Positions 45,033 to 54,469 of a stretch of 64,000 nucleotides of DNA are shown piece by piece. Below the pieces are notes generated by a model, which ran no database searches, had not been told where the DNA came from, and worked only from the letters and a program-made list of their open reading frames with translations. Origin of the DNA: an uncultured Flavobacteriaceae bacterium. Its GTDB lineage: Bacteria > Bacteroidota > Bacteroidia > Flavobacteriales > Flavobacteriaceae. The translations under genes were made by a program, and so were the position numbers. The stretch lies in the NCBI GenBank assembly GCA_947500385.1, contig CANMSA010000021.1, forward strand, positions 1-64,000, in the 5' to 3' direction. Every line of letters begins with the position of its first letter. Position 1 is the first letter of the stretch.

Positions 45033-45776
45033 TCAAGAAAGCCATTTCTTAAATTCTCCCATCTTTTCGATGGCGACTACAATGGGTTTTTCATCATAAA
45101 AGGGTTCTAACATTAGCCTGATCCGAGATTTGGAAGTAAAGTACATATCCTTGATGGCATCCCTATGAACGATAAACTGCCGATTGATCCTAAAAAAATC
45201 AGTGGGATTCAAGGTGGTTTCCAGTGTTTTTAGCGACTCACTGACCGTGACCCTATTCTCCTCTTTGGTAATCATAAAAGTTAGTCTTTCTTCCGAATAA
45301 AAATAGGCCACCTCGGCTACGGGAATGCTCTTAAGTCGGTTGTTCATCTTTACAAGAAAACGTTCTTTATAAAAATCCTGCCTCCCAGATAAGATATCTT
45401 TGTAGTTGGGGAGTTTCCCTTCCTGAAGCATCTTAAATTTCTCCATACTTTTCTGCAAGGCCTTTTTTGATATGGGTTTTAATAAATAGTCGATACTATT
45501 TTGCTCAAAGGCTTTAATGGCATACTCTGAATAAGCCGTGGTAAAAATGATCGGCGATTTCACCTCTATCTTTTCAAAAATTTCGAACGAATGCCCATCT
45601 ACCAGATTGATATCCATAAACATCAGATCAACGGCCTGTTTCTTCAAAAACGCCACTGCATCGGTTACAGATCCCACTATTTTCAGGATAGCGAGTTCGG
45701 GAGTAATCTCCTGTGCCATTCGCTGCAGCCGCATCGCTGCAATCTCTTCATCTTCTACAATTAAGGTACGAATCAT
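45033..45776 (-). CDS. LytTR response regulator
   Basis: 247 residues. A receiver domain (VEDEEIAAMRLQRMAQ, phosphorylatable Asp in DLMFMDINLVDG, TAYSEYAIKAFEQNSIDYLL) is joined to a LytTR DNA-binding domain (FLVKMNNRLKSIPVAEVAYF, LNPTDFFRINRQFIVHRDAI). Start overlaps the kinase stop by 4 bases, forming a pair. Last gene of the TonB operon. Confidence 0.95.
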   Translation of the reverse strand: MIRTLIVEDEEIAAMRLQRMAQEITPELAILKIVGSVTDAVAFLKKQAVDLMFMDINLVDGHSFEIFEKIEVKSPIIFTTAYSEYAIKAFEQNSIDYLLKPISKKALQKSMEKFKMLQEGKLPNYKDILSGRQDFYKERFLVKMNNRLKSIPVAEVAYFYSEERLTFMITKEENRVTVSESLKTLETTLNPTDFFRINRQFIVHRDAIKDMYFTSKSRIRLMLEPFYDEKPIVVAIEKMGEFKKWLS

Positions 45777-46810
45777 GTTTCTGAGGATATTAGGGGGATT
45801 TTGGCAATATAGTATCCATTAACAAGTCCAAAAGAGGGCACTTTGGAACTAATTAGCTTATACTGGTTTGTTAAATTTTTAAGCCCAATGCCGTGCGAAT
45901 GGCTTTCGGCCGGTCGCGACTTTGGCACGTATTTGTTCTTTACGATCACATGGTCATCTTCGGTATACATTTCTATTTCTAAAGGGTGTACCTTACCGAT
46001 CACATTGTGTTTGATCGCATTTTCTACCAACAACTCCAACGTCATAGGTGGCAGGTATCGCTTCAGCATTTTTTGATCAATGGTCGTGTGCAGTAACAAG
46101 TGATCTTTAAAGCGAATTTGCTGCAAGGTGATGTATGATTGGATAAGCTGTAATTCTTCTTCAAGGGTTACCACCATCTCCTCACTTTTGCTCAGTGTAT
46201 AGCGGTAAATATTGGAGAGTTCTTGCACGAACTCTTCCGATCTTTCTGAATTTTCGGATACCAAGCCTGCCAGACTATTGAAACTATTGAACAAAAAATG
46301 CGGATTCAACTGCTTTTTCAATGCATTGTAATTAGCAATCGCCTTTTCGTTTTCATACTCTTTTAGATTCAACATGGTCGTTACCCGTTTTTCTTCCGAC
46401 TCCATAAAACCCTCAATTAAATACACCAAAAAGACGGCCAAAGAACTGCCTATACCTATTGCAAATAGCGGTAGCCCAAAAATGGGACTATTGTCATCAT
46501 CAAAAAAATACAGCGTAACTACTCTTAAGATAAATGTGGTTATCACTATTTTAAGCAGAATAAAAACAATCCAAAAGAGCCTTTTGTGCCAATTCTCATT
46601 AGTTCCCAAACGCTTATAAAACGTACTTTTCAAGGTTGTTTTTCTGATCCGATAAATCAGTACCACATAGCCTAGGATAACAATAAAACCCACTACTGCC
46701 TCTTGTAGTACTTCTTTGATGGGTTCCTCTAATATCAACTTTACCAAAAAGATGAGCACGGTGGCAAAAAAGCAAAGCAATAGGTAAATATAGGGTCGGT
46801 TCTTTTTCAA
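45773..46810 (-). CDS. LytS/YpdA-type sensor kinase
   Basis: 345 residues. Four membrane helices in the first 150, then the phospho-acceptor helix LKKQLNPHFLFNSFNSLAGL with its His and a HATPase-like LPPMTLELLVENAIKHNV and GIGLKNLTNQYKL. Signals to the co-translated LytTR regulator. Located 21 bp after the DUF4249 gene. Confidence 0.95.
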   Translation of the reverse strand: MKKNRPYIYLLLCFFATVLIFLVKLILEEPIKEVLQEAVVGFIVILGYVVLIYRIRKTTLKSTFYKRLGTNENWHKRLFWIVFILLKIVITTFILRVVTLYFFDDDNSPIFGLPLFAIGIGSSLAVFLVYLIEGFMESEEKRVTTMLNLKEYENEKAIANYNALKKQLNPHFLFNSFNSLAGLVSENSERSEEFVQELSNIYRYTLSKSEEMVVTLEEELQLIQSYITLQQIRFKDHLLLHTTIDQKMLKRYLPPMTLELLVENAIKHNVIGKVHPLEIEMYTEDDHVIVKNKYVPKSRPAESHSHGIGLKNLTNQYKLISSKVPSFGLVNGYYIAKIPLISSET

Positions 46811-46831
46811 GGTACGGGCCTTTTTGGTTGT

Positions 46832-47698
46832 TTATTCTGTAATAATCAAAGTGGCTTCCTCCACATCGGCTGCATAAAAGAAGCCCAAGGGTCTGTTGGC
46901 ACTATTGGTCAGGTTTTTCACATTGCCACGGATCGACTCTGGAGGAGGGTTCCCTACAAAACTAAAACCGCCGGCACTACTTTGTACAAAAACCTCATAA
47001 AGATAGTCATAATAGGCCTCCGAAATCCCCAGTTGCTGTACGATTGCCTCATCTCCGATTTCAAAGATTATCTCGTCGTTCGGGTTAACACCCACACGTT
47101 GTTGGCCGTCAAAAAACTCATCTGAAATGACCAATACATCGCTATTGCCCGGGTCGGGCACTACTATAAACTCACCATTCCTAGCAATTCTGTGGTAGTA
47201 AAAGTTTGCGATTCCGGCAGGATCCGTCGAATCGAACTTCGCAAAATAACCTTCATCTGTCACCAAGGTCTCTTCTTCGAATACCGAATAAATTGCATCA
47301 AAAAGGGGCACTTCATTCAAGGTTTCCACCGCCTGGTAGGCCTCCTCATTCCATACAATTTCCAGCGTATATTCCCCGTTCACTTCGGGTGTTAATTCGG
47401 TATTTTCGTAAAAGCCGTTCCCGGCATAGGTGAATTCATAGGAGGTAATACCATCCGAAACGGTGACTACGGCATCCTCGACTAAGGGAGTTTGCCCGTT
47501 ATTATCTAAAAAATTGGTGGTGGCGGTAAGTCGGATGCGTTGCCCGCCAAGCGGATTTTTAAGGTTTCGCTCCAAACCACCCTCAATTATCAACTTAGGT
47601 GCGGTAGTTTCGATAGTTAGATCATTGGTCACATCCACTTCACAGGAGATGAGCATTAGAACCGAAATGACGAATAGGATATTGAAATGTGTTTTCAT
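46832..47698 (-). CDS. DUF4249 lipoprotein
   Basis: 288 residues. Lipobox LISC (Cys19). The DUF4249 pattern: EGGLERNLKNPLGGQRIRLT, ITSYEFTYAGNGFYENT, NGEYTLEI and a closing GNVKNLTNSANRPLGFFYAA. DUF4249 proteins sit beside TonB receptors and probably cover the receptor or bind its substrate at the surface. Nine bp after the receptor stop. Confidence 0.92.
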   Translation of the reverse strand: MKTHFNILFVISVLMLISCEVDVTNDLTIETTAPKLIIEGGLERNLKNPLGGQRIRLTATTNFLDNNGQTPLVEDAVVTVSDGITSYEFTYAGNGFYENTELTPEVNGEYTLEIVWNEEAYQAVETLNEVPLFDAIYSVFEEETLVTDEGYFAKFDSTDPAGIANFYYHRIARNGEFIVVPDPGNSDVLVISDEFFDGQQRVGVNPNDEIIFEIGDEAIVQQLGISEAYYDYLYEVFVQSSAGGFSFVGNPPPESIRGNVKNLTNSANRPLGFFYAADVEEATLIITE

Positions 47699-47707
47699 AT
47701 CGATGTT

Positions 47708-50095
47708 TTAAAATTTAAATTCATATGAGATACTTGGTAAGGGAAAACCGAAAATAGAAAGCTTGGTAGCTTGTGTTTGGCCGGTAGCCACTTCTTGATC
47801 ATTCACTTCACTTACTTCTGAAAAGTAGATAGAAGAGGCATTTTGTCTTGCATAGACATTGACCAAGCCAAAGGTCCATTTCCCATTTTTACCCGATTTT
47901 GGGTTCAAAGTCGCAGAGATATCCAATCGGTGATAGGCCGGCAGGCGATTCCCATTTCTATCGGAATAGTCGGCCAATACCAAGCCATTTTGAGAATACC
48001 TTCCCGTTGGGTAGGTCACCGGGCGGCCCGATCCAAAAATGAAGTTTGCGCCAAAATCCCATCTATTGTTCAGCTTGTAAATTCCAACAAGATTCAGTTC
48101 GTGCAATTGATCACTATTGGTGGGATAGTATTGGTTATTGTTGATCCCCAATACTTTTGATTCAGAACGTGCCAGCGTATAACTTAACCAACCCGTGAGC
48201 TTTCCTTCATTTTTATTGACTTGAAGTTCCAAGCCATAGGCCCTACCATTCCCCTGTACAAATTCGGTTTCTACACTCTCCGTGAAAAGAAGGTCGGCAC
48301 CATTTTTAAAGTCCGTTACGTCCCTGATATTCTTATAATACCCCTCCAAAGAAAGATCATAGGCACCCTCTTTAAATGTTTTGAAGTACCCCAGCGCATA
48401 TTGATCCAATGACTGTGGTTTTAGGTACGTACCGCTGGGGGCCCATACATCTAAAGGCGTAGCTGAAGTGGTATTTGAAATAAGATGCAAATACTGGTTC
48501 ATCCTATTATAACTCGCCTTTACCGAACTGTTATCGGTAAGAAGGTAGCGCATCGAGAAACGAGGTTCAAACGCATTATAGCTTTTGATGGTTTCTCCAG
48601 AGGTGTAAGCGGTCGTTCCCACCACCGGGTTTACAATGTAATTGTCCAATTCAGGATCATAGGTCAACGGGTTGCCCGTTTCATATTGGTTTACTTCCGC
48701 TTTTCCCAAGCGATTAAATGTAGACCATCGCAGTCCGTATTGCAAACTCAACTTGTCTGACACCTTTTGCTGATAATCCACATAAGTACCGGTTTCAAAG
48801 GCAAAATTATCCTGAAAGGTCTGTGGCACCACAGATGAACCTTCCAAAGGTGATATTTGTCCGGGTTTAAAGTTGTAGTAGGTAAAATCAGTCCCCACTT
48901 TTACGGTGTTGTTGCCATTGATAAACCAAGAGAGACGTGGTTTAAAGTTGTAATTATTAATGACCGACTTCCACCTGAATTCGGCCCCGGAGCGCAGGTT
49001 ATCGAGATTGTAGCTATAATTGCTATAAATACCGGAAGCCTGAAGAAACACTTTATCGCTTAAAACACTCGTCCATCGTAAGGTGCCACTTCCATTGCCC
49101 CAAAAGGTATTCACCAATCCCTTGATTCCGAACTTGTCCCTACCAAAGTAGCCTGATAAATAGAGCTTGTTGTTTTCATTCAACTCATAATTCGCTTTCA
49201 AGTTCAAGTCATAGAAATAAGCCGAGACATCCTTGAATTCCGAGGACAGAAAGGTGAAGGCATCTGCATACGATCGTCTTCCGGCGATCATATAACTTCC
49301 CTTGCCTTCCTTTGCCTCCCCTTTTCCCAATGGCCCCTCTACCAATGCCTTGGCCGAGATGAGTCCTACCGATGCCAAGCCGTTAAACTCTTTCGCATTC
49401 CCTTCGCGTTGCTTTACATCGAGCACGGAAGATAAGCGCCCCCCATACACCGAAGGTATTCCGCCCTTGTACAGTTTCACGTCCTTAATGGCATCTGAAT
49501 TGAACACTGAATAAAACCCAAAAAGGTGGGAAGAATTGTATAAGGTCGCTTCATCTAAAAGCACTAGGTTCTGATCGGCAGAACCACCCCGTACATTAAA
49601 GCCTGAAGCCGCCTCGTTTACACTGGACACCCCAGGCAATAATTGAATTGACTTGACCAAATCAGGCTCTCCCAATATGGCAGGTATCTTTTTAATCGTT
49701 TCTGTCTTAAGGGTAGCGACACTCATTTCGGTAGACGTAATCGCCTTTGCGACCCTATTCGATTTGACCACTACCTCATCGAGCTCGTTTGTTTCCTCTA
49801 CCAGCTCAAAGTTGATTTTTTGATTCCCTTGAAGCGATATTTCTTGGCGAATCGTTTGAAATCCCAAGTAGCTGATCTCCAACCCATAATTGTCCGCCGG
49901 GAGCGTAATCGAATAGAAACCATACTCGTTCGTGGTAGTTCCCATGGAACCATTAAACACCAAAGTTACCCCGAACAACTTTTCACTTGAAGAAGCTTCT
50001 TGTACATAACCGCTTACGGTAAATTCTTGTTGACCGTAGAGCAGTCCGCAATATAGAATGCATCCCAACCAAACAGCCATTTTTACATTTGTCAT
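47708..50095 (-). CDS. TonB-dependent receptor with DUF4249 partner
   Basis: 795 residues. Signal (AVWLGCILYCGLLYGQQ). Carboxypeptidase-regulatory-like domain (about 23-100), plug (EPDLVKSIQLLPGVSSVNEA, ASGFNVRGGSADQNLVLLDE) and barrel ending FPLPSISYEFKF. Outer-membrane import; substrate unknown. First gene of a four-gene transcript with DUF4249, a LytS kinase and a LytTR regulator. Confidence 0.95.
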   Translation of the reverse strand: MTNVKMAVWLGCILYCGLLYGQQEFTVSGYVQEASSSEKLFGVTLVFNGSMGTTTNEYGFYSITLPADNYGLEISYLGFQTIRQEISLQGNQKINFELVEETNELDEVVVKSNRVAKAITSTEMSVATLKTETIKKIPAILGEPDLVKSIQLLPGVSSVNEAASGFNVRGGSADQNLVLLDEATLYNSSHLFGFYSVFNSDAIKDVKLYKGGIPSVYGGRLSSVLDVKQREGNAKEFNGLASVGLISAKALVEGPLGKGEAKEGKGSYMIAGRRSYADAFTFLSSEFKDVSAYFYDLNLKANYELNENNKLYLSGYFGRDKFGIKGLVNTFWGNGSGTLRWTSVLSDKVFLQASGIYSNYSYNLDNLRSGAEFRWKSVINNYNFKPRLSWFINGNNTVKVGTDFTYYNFKPGQISPLEGSSVVPQTFQDNFAFETGTYVDYQQKVSDKLSLQYGLRWSTFNRLGKAEVNQYETGNPLTYDPELDNYIVNPVVGTTAYTSGETIKSYNAFEPRFSMRYLLTDNSSVKASYNRMNQYLHLISNTTSATPLDVWAPSGTYLKPQSLDQYALGYFKTFKEGAYDLSLEGYYKNIRDVTDFKNGADLLFTESVETEFVQGNGRAYGLELQVNKNEGKLTGWLSYTLARSESKVLGINNNQYYPTNSDQLHELNLVGIYKLNNRWDFGANFIFGSGRPVTYPTGRYSQNGLVLADYSDRNGNRLPAYHRLDISATLNPKSGKNGKWTFGLVNVYARQNASSIYFSEVSEVNDQEVATGQTQATKLSIFGFPLPSISYEFKF

Positions 50096-50280
50096 TAGAT
50101 TTTCAGTTTTAGTTTACAGGACGAAACTAAAACTTGGGTGCAGCAGAAAAATTCCTTTTCGGATAGAACTGGAAAAAAGCGGTTAAACCTTGGAAAAAGG
50201 TGTTTGAAGAAATTTGCGCAACATCAAAAACGGTATACCTGCGGCCTGGTAGGGTGATGGTTTTGGCACGTAGATTTGGA

Positions 50281-50877
50281 AGGGATTGCATATCCCTGGT
50301 TGCGGCCACTACGGCGAAATCCAATTCCGAAGCCTATCGGCTTACGTCATTTTTTTATGCCCAAATCCCTGAATGTACCATTCGGGTTTGTTTGGAGACA
50401 AGGGATTGCATATCCCTGGTTGCGGCCGCTACTGCGAATACGATTCCGAAGCCTATCGGCTTACGTCATTTTTTTATGCCAAATCCCTGAATGTACCATT
50501 CGGGTTTGTTTGGAGACAAGGGATTGCATATCCCTGGTTGCGGCCACTACTGCGAAATCCAATTCCGAAGCCTAGCGGCTTGCGTCATTTTTTTATGCCC
50601 AAATCCCTGAATATACTATTCGGGTTTATTTGGAGACAAGGGATTGCATATCCCTGGTTGCGGCCACTACTGCAAATACGATTCCGAAGCCTATCGGCTT
50701 ACGTCATTTTTTTTATGCCCAAATCTCGAAAATGCTGTTCGGTTTTATTTGGAGACAAGGGATTGCATATCCCTGGTTGCGGCCACGACTGCGAAATCCA
50801 ATTCCGAAGCCTATCGGCTTACGTCATTTTTTTATGCCCAAATCCCTGAATATACTATTCGGGTTTGGGCATAAAAA
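50281..50877. repeat. Five ~119-bp tandem repeats, alternating A/B
   Basis: Units start at 50281, 50401, 50519, 50639 and 50758 (agggattgcatatccctgg...). Units 1, 3, 5 carry gcgaaatccaattccgaag, units 2 and 4 carry a shorter aatacgattccgaag variant, so the repeat of higher order is about 238 bp. Each unit contains GGGAT-tgcat-ATCCC, aagcc-tatc-ggctt followed within 12 bases by a T7 run, and a gaat...attc inverted repeat. Unit length is not a multiple of three in most copies, so open frames rotate and coding is unlikely. It lies between the TonB receptor start and the tRNA terminator. Confidence 0.92.
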
Positions 50878-50905
50878 AATTCCGATAAACTACGTTTATC
50901 GGAAT
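50873..50905 (-). terminator. Rho-independent terminator of tRNA-Val
   Basis: attccgataaac-tac-gtttatcggaat, a 12-pair perfect stem, followed on the minus strand by TTTTTTT. Eleven bases after the tRNA 3' end. Confidence 0.93.
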
Positions 50906-50916
50906 CCTGCTTGATG

Positions 50917-50991
50917 TGGGCAATGAGGGATTCGAACCCCCGACCCCCTCGGTGTAAACGAGGTGCTCTAAACCAACTGAGCTAATTGCCC
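50917..50991 (-). tRNA. tRNA-Val (anticodon TAC)
   Basis: Minus-strand cloverleaf: acceptor GGGCAAT/ATTGCCC, D-arm AGCTCAGTTGG, anticodon stem cctcg/cgagg with loop TTTACAC (anticodon TAC, valine), T-arm gggggTTCGAATccctc. Discriminator A, CCA not encoded. Followed by a strong terminator and the repeat array. Confidence 0.96.
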
Positions 50992-51050
50992 GTAAAGGTG
51001 TGCAAATATAGAACGTTTTTGGAAACGCCAAAAGAAAAAAGACTAAAAAA

Positions 51051-52262
51051 TTAAAGTACTTCCGCTACTACGAAATTACTGCCCCCAACAAAAATAAGAT
51101 CCGTCTCTTTTGCCCTTTCTTTTGCGGTTTTCAATGCCGCCTTTACCGAGGGGTATACGGTACCCGTAAGGTCAAAATCAATGGCGTTTTTTTGTAGTAT
51201 CCCGGTATCTAACCCTCGGGGAATATCAGGTCTGCAAAAATAGTACTGCGCATTTTTTGGAAACAGGGGAAGAATAGCATCGAGATCCTTTCCCTTTACG
51301 AAGCCAAGCACCATATGCAGCGCATCAAACTCTTGTTGAAGCAATTGATCCAAAACCAACTGCAGACCTTCGCTATTATGTGCAGTATCACATATAGTAA
51401 GAGGCGTATTTTCCAATACCTGCCAACGCCCTAAAAGGCCCGTATTCTGGACCACCTTCGCCAGCCCTGAAACAATATGTTGGTCATTTACTTCAAAGGC
51501 CGATAGTTCTTTCAATACCGCAACAACACCCCGACTGTTCTTCTTCTGATACCTCCCCAGCAGACTTGTTGCAAAAGCAGGTTGTTTTCCCTGGTCCGCA
51601 AAAATCAACTTGGCATCGCATTCGTTGGCTACACTTTTAAATACCGCTGCCGTTTCATCCTGATATTCACTGATGACTACCGGTACTCCCTTCTTAATAA
51701 TACCCGCTTTTTCATAGGCAATTTTCTCCAAGGTATCCCCTAACATATCGGTATGATCCAATCCAATATTGGTAATCAAAGAGACTTCGGGCCGTATGAT
51801 ATTCGTAGAATCGAGACGCCCTCCCAAACCCACTTCAATAATGGCAATATCTACCTTCTTTTTTGAAAAGTATGAGAACGCCATTCCTACCGTCATCTCA
51901 AAAAACGAAAGTTGATGGGTTTCAAAAAAAACCATGTTTTCCGCTATAAAGCTCGTAACAAAATTTTCACTTACTTGCTTTCCGTTGATTCGGATGCGTT
52001 CCCGAAAGTCCTTTAAATGTGGAGAGGTATACAATCCTACCGTATAGCCTGCTTCTTGAAGTATGGAAGCCAGCATATGACTGCTTGAGCCTTTACCATT
52101 GGTACCCCCTACATGAATACTTTTGAATTTGTTTTCAGGATGCCCTAAGTGTTCGGCGAGTAATTTGGTCTTATCGAGCTTCGCATTGAAGGCCGATTTC
52201 CCTTTTTGTTGGTACATTGGAAGTTGGCGAAACATCCAATCAAGGGTCTGTTGGTAGGTCAC
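51051..52262 (-). CDS. folC: Folylpolyglutamate/dihydrofolate synthase
   Basis: 403 residues. ATP loop GTNGKGSSSHMLASIL, then IEVGLGGRLDSTNII, NIGLDHTDMLGDTLEKIAYE, GRWQVLENTPLTICDTAHN. Adds glutamate to folates. Begins one base after the tonB stop; last gene of the exbB-exbD-tonB-folC set. Confidence 0.93.
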   Translation of the reverse strand: MTYQQTLDWMFRQLPMYQQKGKSAFNAKLDKTKLLAEHLGHPENKFKSIHVGGTNGKGSSSHMLASILQEAGYTVGLYTSPHLKDFRERIRINGKQVSENFVTSFIAENMVFFETHQLSFFEMTVGMAFSYFSKKKVDIAIIEVGLGGRLDSTNIIRPEVSLITNIGLDHTDMLGDTLEKIAYEKAGIIKKGVPVVISEYQDETAAVFKSVANECDAKLIFADQGKQPAFATSLLGRYQKKNSRGVVAVLKELSAFEVNDQHIVSGLAKVVQNTGLLGRWQVLENTPLTICDTAHNSEGLQLVLDQLLQQEFDALHMVLGFVKGKDLDAILPLFPKNAQYYFCRPDIPRGLDTGILQKNAIDFDLTGTVYPSVKAALKTAKERAKETDLIFVGGSNFVVAEVL

Positions 52263-53207
52263 TTATTCCCCCAGTTTAAAATTGACCACTACAAAACCTA
52301 CTTGTTGGCTCGGCGCCTTTGAATCGAGGTTCCATTTGTGCATAAATGCCGTTTTTTTGGCGGGTTCCAACAAACAGGCTGCATTGTTGGTCGTGCCTCG
52401 TACCCCAGGTGTTGCACTGATCACTTTTCCGTTCCTGTCAACAATAATTTTAACGACCACGCGTCCTTCCTGGTTACATTCTTGCTGTACTTTTCCTTTG
52501 TTGACCAGCGACCGCCCATTAAGACCATAGCCTCCGGTGCCACTTCCTGAACCAGGGCTACCGTAATAACTGGTAGCATATGGATCACCATCGGGTTGCC
52601 CTTTATCTCCGGCCCTATTATCATCTCCTTCCGAGCCAGATGCAGTACCGTCGGACTTATTCAGGCCGCCCATCATCTCATCGAGCTTTTTCTTTTTGGC
52701 TTCTTGTTCCCGACGGGCTTTTTCCTCGGCCTCCCTTTTTTGCTGTGCTATTTTTGCCGCCTTTGCTTTTTCCCTTCGTGCCTCATCCGCCGCCTTTTTC
52801 TTCGCCGCTTTAACCGCTTCATCGGCTTTTCGTTTCGCATCCTTGGCCTGCTTGATCTTAATGGCCTCCTCATCTTCACTCGTAAGTACTTTTTCTGAGG
52901 GCGTCTCTTTTGCCGAAACTTCTTCTGGTACCTCCTCTTTCACCTCTTCCACCACTTCTTCCACGGCCTGTTCCTGTTTTGTTGGTTCTACTGGTGGCGT
53001 ATCCAAGGGTTCCGATCTAATTTTTTCTTTGGGCTGTACCTGTCCACTCCCGAAATTAGTGGTACCGAAGTTCACTGAAATACCATTTTCAAGGGGTGGG
53101 TCCATGTAGTTAAGGCCTATATAGAACAATATAAGCAACAGCACACTTAGAAGTAAGGTGGTAAGTGTGAAAGATTGTTTTTTGTGTCTCGTATCTAGTA
53201 ACGACAT
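52263..53207 (-). CDS. tonB: Energy transducer TonB
   Basis: 314 residues. Membrane helix (TTLLLSVLLLILFYIGL), a long Pro/Glu/Lys and alanine-lysine-rich periplasmic span (about 60-190), a glycine-rich segment and a C-terminal TonB domain (GRVVVKIIVDRNGKVISATP, ACLLEPAKKTAFMHKW). Shares one base with exbD. Transfers proton-motive energy to receptors such as those at 33703 and 47708. Confidence 0.9.
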   Translation of the reverse strand: MSLLDTRHKKQSFTLTTLLLSVLLLILFYIGLNYMDPPLENGISVNFGTTNFGSGQVQPKEKIRSEPLDTPPVEPTKQEQAVEEVVEEVKEEVPEEVSAKETPSEKVLTSEDEEAIKIKQAKDAKRKADEAVKAAKKKAADEARREKAKAAKIAQQKREAEEKARREQEAKKKKLDEMMGGLNKSDGTASGSEGDDNRAGDKGQPDGDPYATSYYGSPGSGSGTGGYGLNGRSLVNKGKVQQECNQEGRVVVKIIVDRNGKVISATPGVRGTTNNAACLLEPAKKTAFMHKWNLDSKAPSQQVGFVVVNFKLGE

Positions 53208-53593
53208 TAATTGGGTCGCACGGCCAAGATTACTTTGTAATTGTTCCTATTGGCGATATCCATAACGTTGACCGCTTCTTTGATCGCAACGCTTTCTTCT
53301 GCCCTCAGAATAATCGTGGGTTTCTCTTGTCCTTCTAGTGCCTTTTTTAATTCAATTTCTATGTATTCTCCGTTGATTCTCTCATTGTTCACAAAATACT
53401 GAAGGTTCTTATCAATACTCACAGAAACATTTTGTGTATTGGTCGACTTGCCCTTTGCTTTGGGAAGTAATAAGTCTAGTGCATTCGGTGAATTCGCAGT
53501 GAGCATAAAGAATATCAGTAATAGAAATACAATATCCGTCATAGACGACATACTGAAATCCGGGCTCACTTTATTTCTTCCTTTTAACTTCAC
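53207..53593 (-). CDS. exbD: Biopolymer transport protein ExbD
   Basis: 128 residues. One membrane helix with the conserved Asp (SSMTDIVFLLLIFFML) and a periplasmic domain (TIILRAEESVAIKEAVNVMD). Part of the TonB motor with ExbB at 53727. Confidence 0.93.
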   Translation of the reverse strand: MKLKGRNKVSPDFSMSSMTDIVFLLLIFFMLTANSPNALDLLLPKAKGKSTNTQNVSVSIDKNLQYFVNNERINGEYIEIELKKALEGQEKPTIILRAEESVAIKEAVNVMDIANRNNYKVILAVRPN

Positions 53594-53726
53594 GTTCGAT
53601 TTGTTTTTTTAGCACTTAACTCGTAGCGCACACTTTCGCTGTTGTCTTTTAATATTTCTTGGAAAAAGAGAAGTGTTGTTTGGCCATTTTAATCCGTGTA
53701 TGCACTACTCGCTTTGCCTAGTACCT

Positions 53727-54419
53727 CTAAAGGGGTTCATTCAATAGATCGAGGAACTCTACCGCATTGGCCTCCATTTTGTGCACTACCTTATCGGTTC
53801 TGTTCACTAAATGGTTATACCCCATGTAGGCGATAATACCCACAATAAGACCCGCTACCGTCGTAGTCATCGCAGTATAAATACCAGATGCCAAGGATCC
53901 CATTTCCGCTTGTCCGCCACTAGTGGCCATTTGGTGGAATGCCAAAATCATACCAATTACGGTTCCTAAGAAACCGATCATGGGGGCGGCGCCCGCAACC
54001 GTTGCCAATACGCTCACATTTTTTTCGAGTTTGTATACCTCAAGGGTACCCGCATTTTCAATGGCTGTGTTGATATCGTCTAATGGTTTTCCAATTCGGG
54101 AAACGCCTTTTTCCGTAAGTCTTGCAACGGGAGAGTCGGTCTGCGCGCAAAGCATTTTCGCCGCATCCAATTTTCCGTTGGACACATAGTCCCGTATCTG
54201 GTTCATGAAGTTCTTATCTATTTTCGAAGCCGCCTTAATGGCCAAGATGCGTTCGAAATAGATATAAAGGGCTACACCCAACATGAGGAAAAGTACTGAA
54301 ATAATCAAAATACTACCGGTACCGCCATTAAAGATCAAATCGATTACGGAAAGGGTTTTTTCTTCTGAAACTACTTCTCCCAATTCAGGGTCTTGCGTCA
54401 GGTCTTGAAACAATAACAT
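53727..54419 (-). CDS. exbB: MotA/TolQ/ExbB proton channel
   Basis: 230 residues. Three membrane helices, with the family pattern ATVAGAAPMIGFLGTVIGMI and GIYTAMTTTVAGLIVGIIAY. Stator of the TonB motor. 133 bp separates it from exbD, wider than usual. Confidence 0.94.
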   Translation of the reverse strand: MLLFQDLTQDPELGEVVSEEKTLSVIDLIFNGGTGSILIISVLFLMLGVALYIYFERILAIKAASKIDKNFMNQIRDYVSNGKLDAAKMLCAQTDSPVARLTEKGVSRIGKPLDDINTAIENAGTLEVYKLEKNVSVLATVAGAAPMIGFLGTVIGMILAFHQMATSGGQAEMGSLASGIYTAMTTTVAGLIVGIIAYMGYNHLVNRTDKVVHKMEANAVEFLDLLNEPL

Positions 54420-54469
54420 ATAAATTCTCTTCTTAAGGTTGCCTTAATAACGGTATTTTGTCGATTAAA

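Noticed and set aside
50281-50877. CRISPR array
   Set aside because: Units are ~119 bp and similar throughout; there are no short conserved repeats with unique spacers and no cas genes nearby.
50200-50914. Overlapping open frames of 76-158 codons across the repeat array
   Set aside because: They restart in each ~119-bp unit, change frame because unit length is not a multiple of three, and exist only because the repeat lacks stops.
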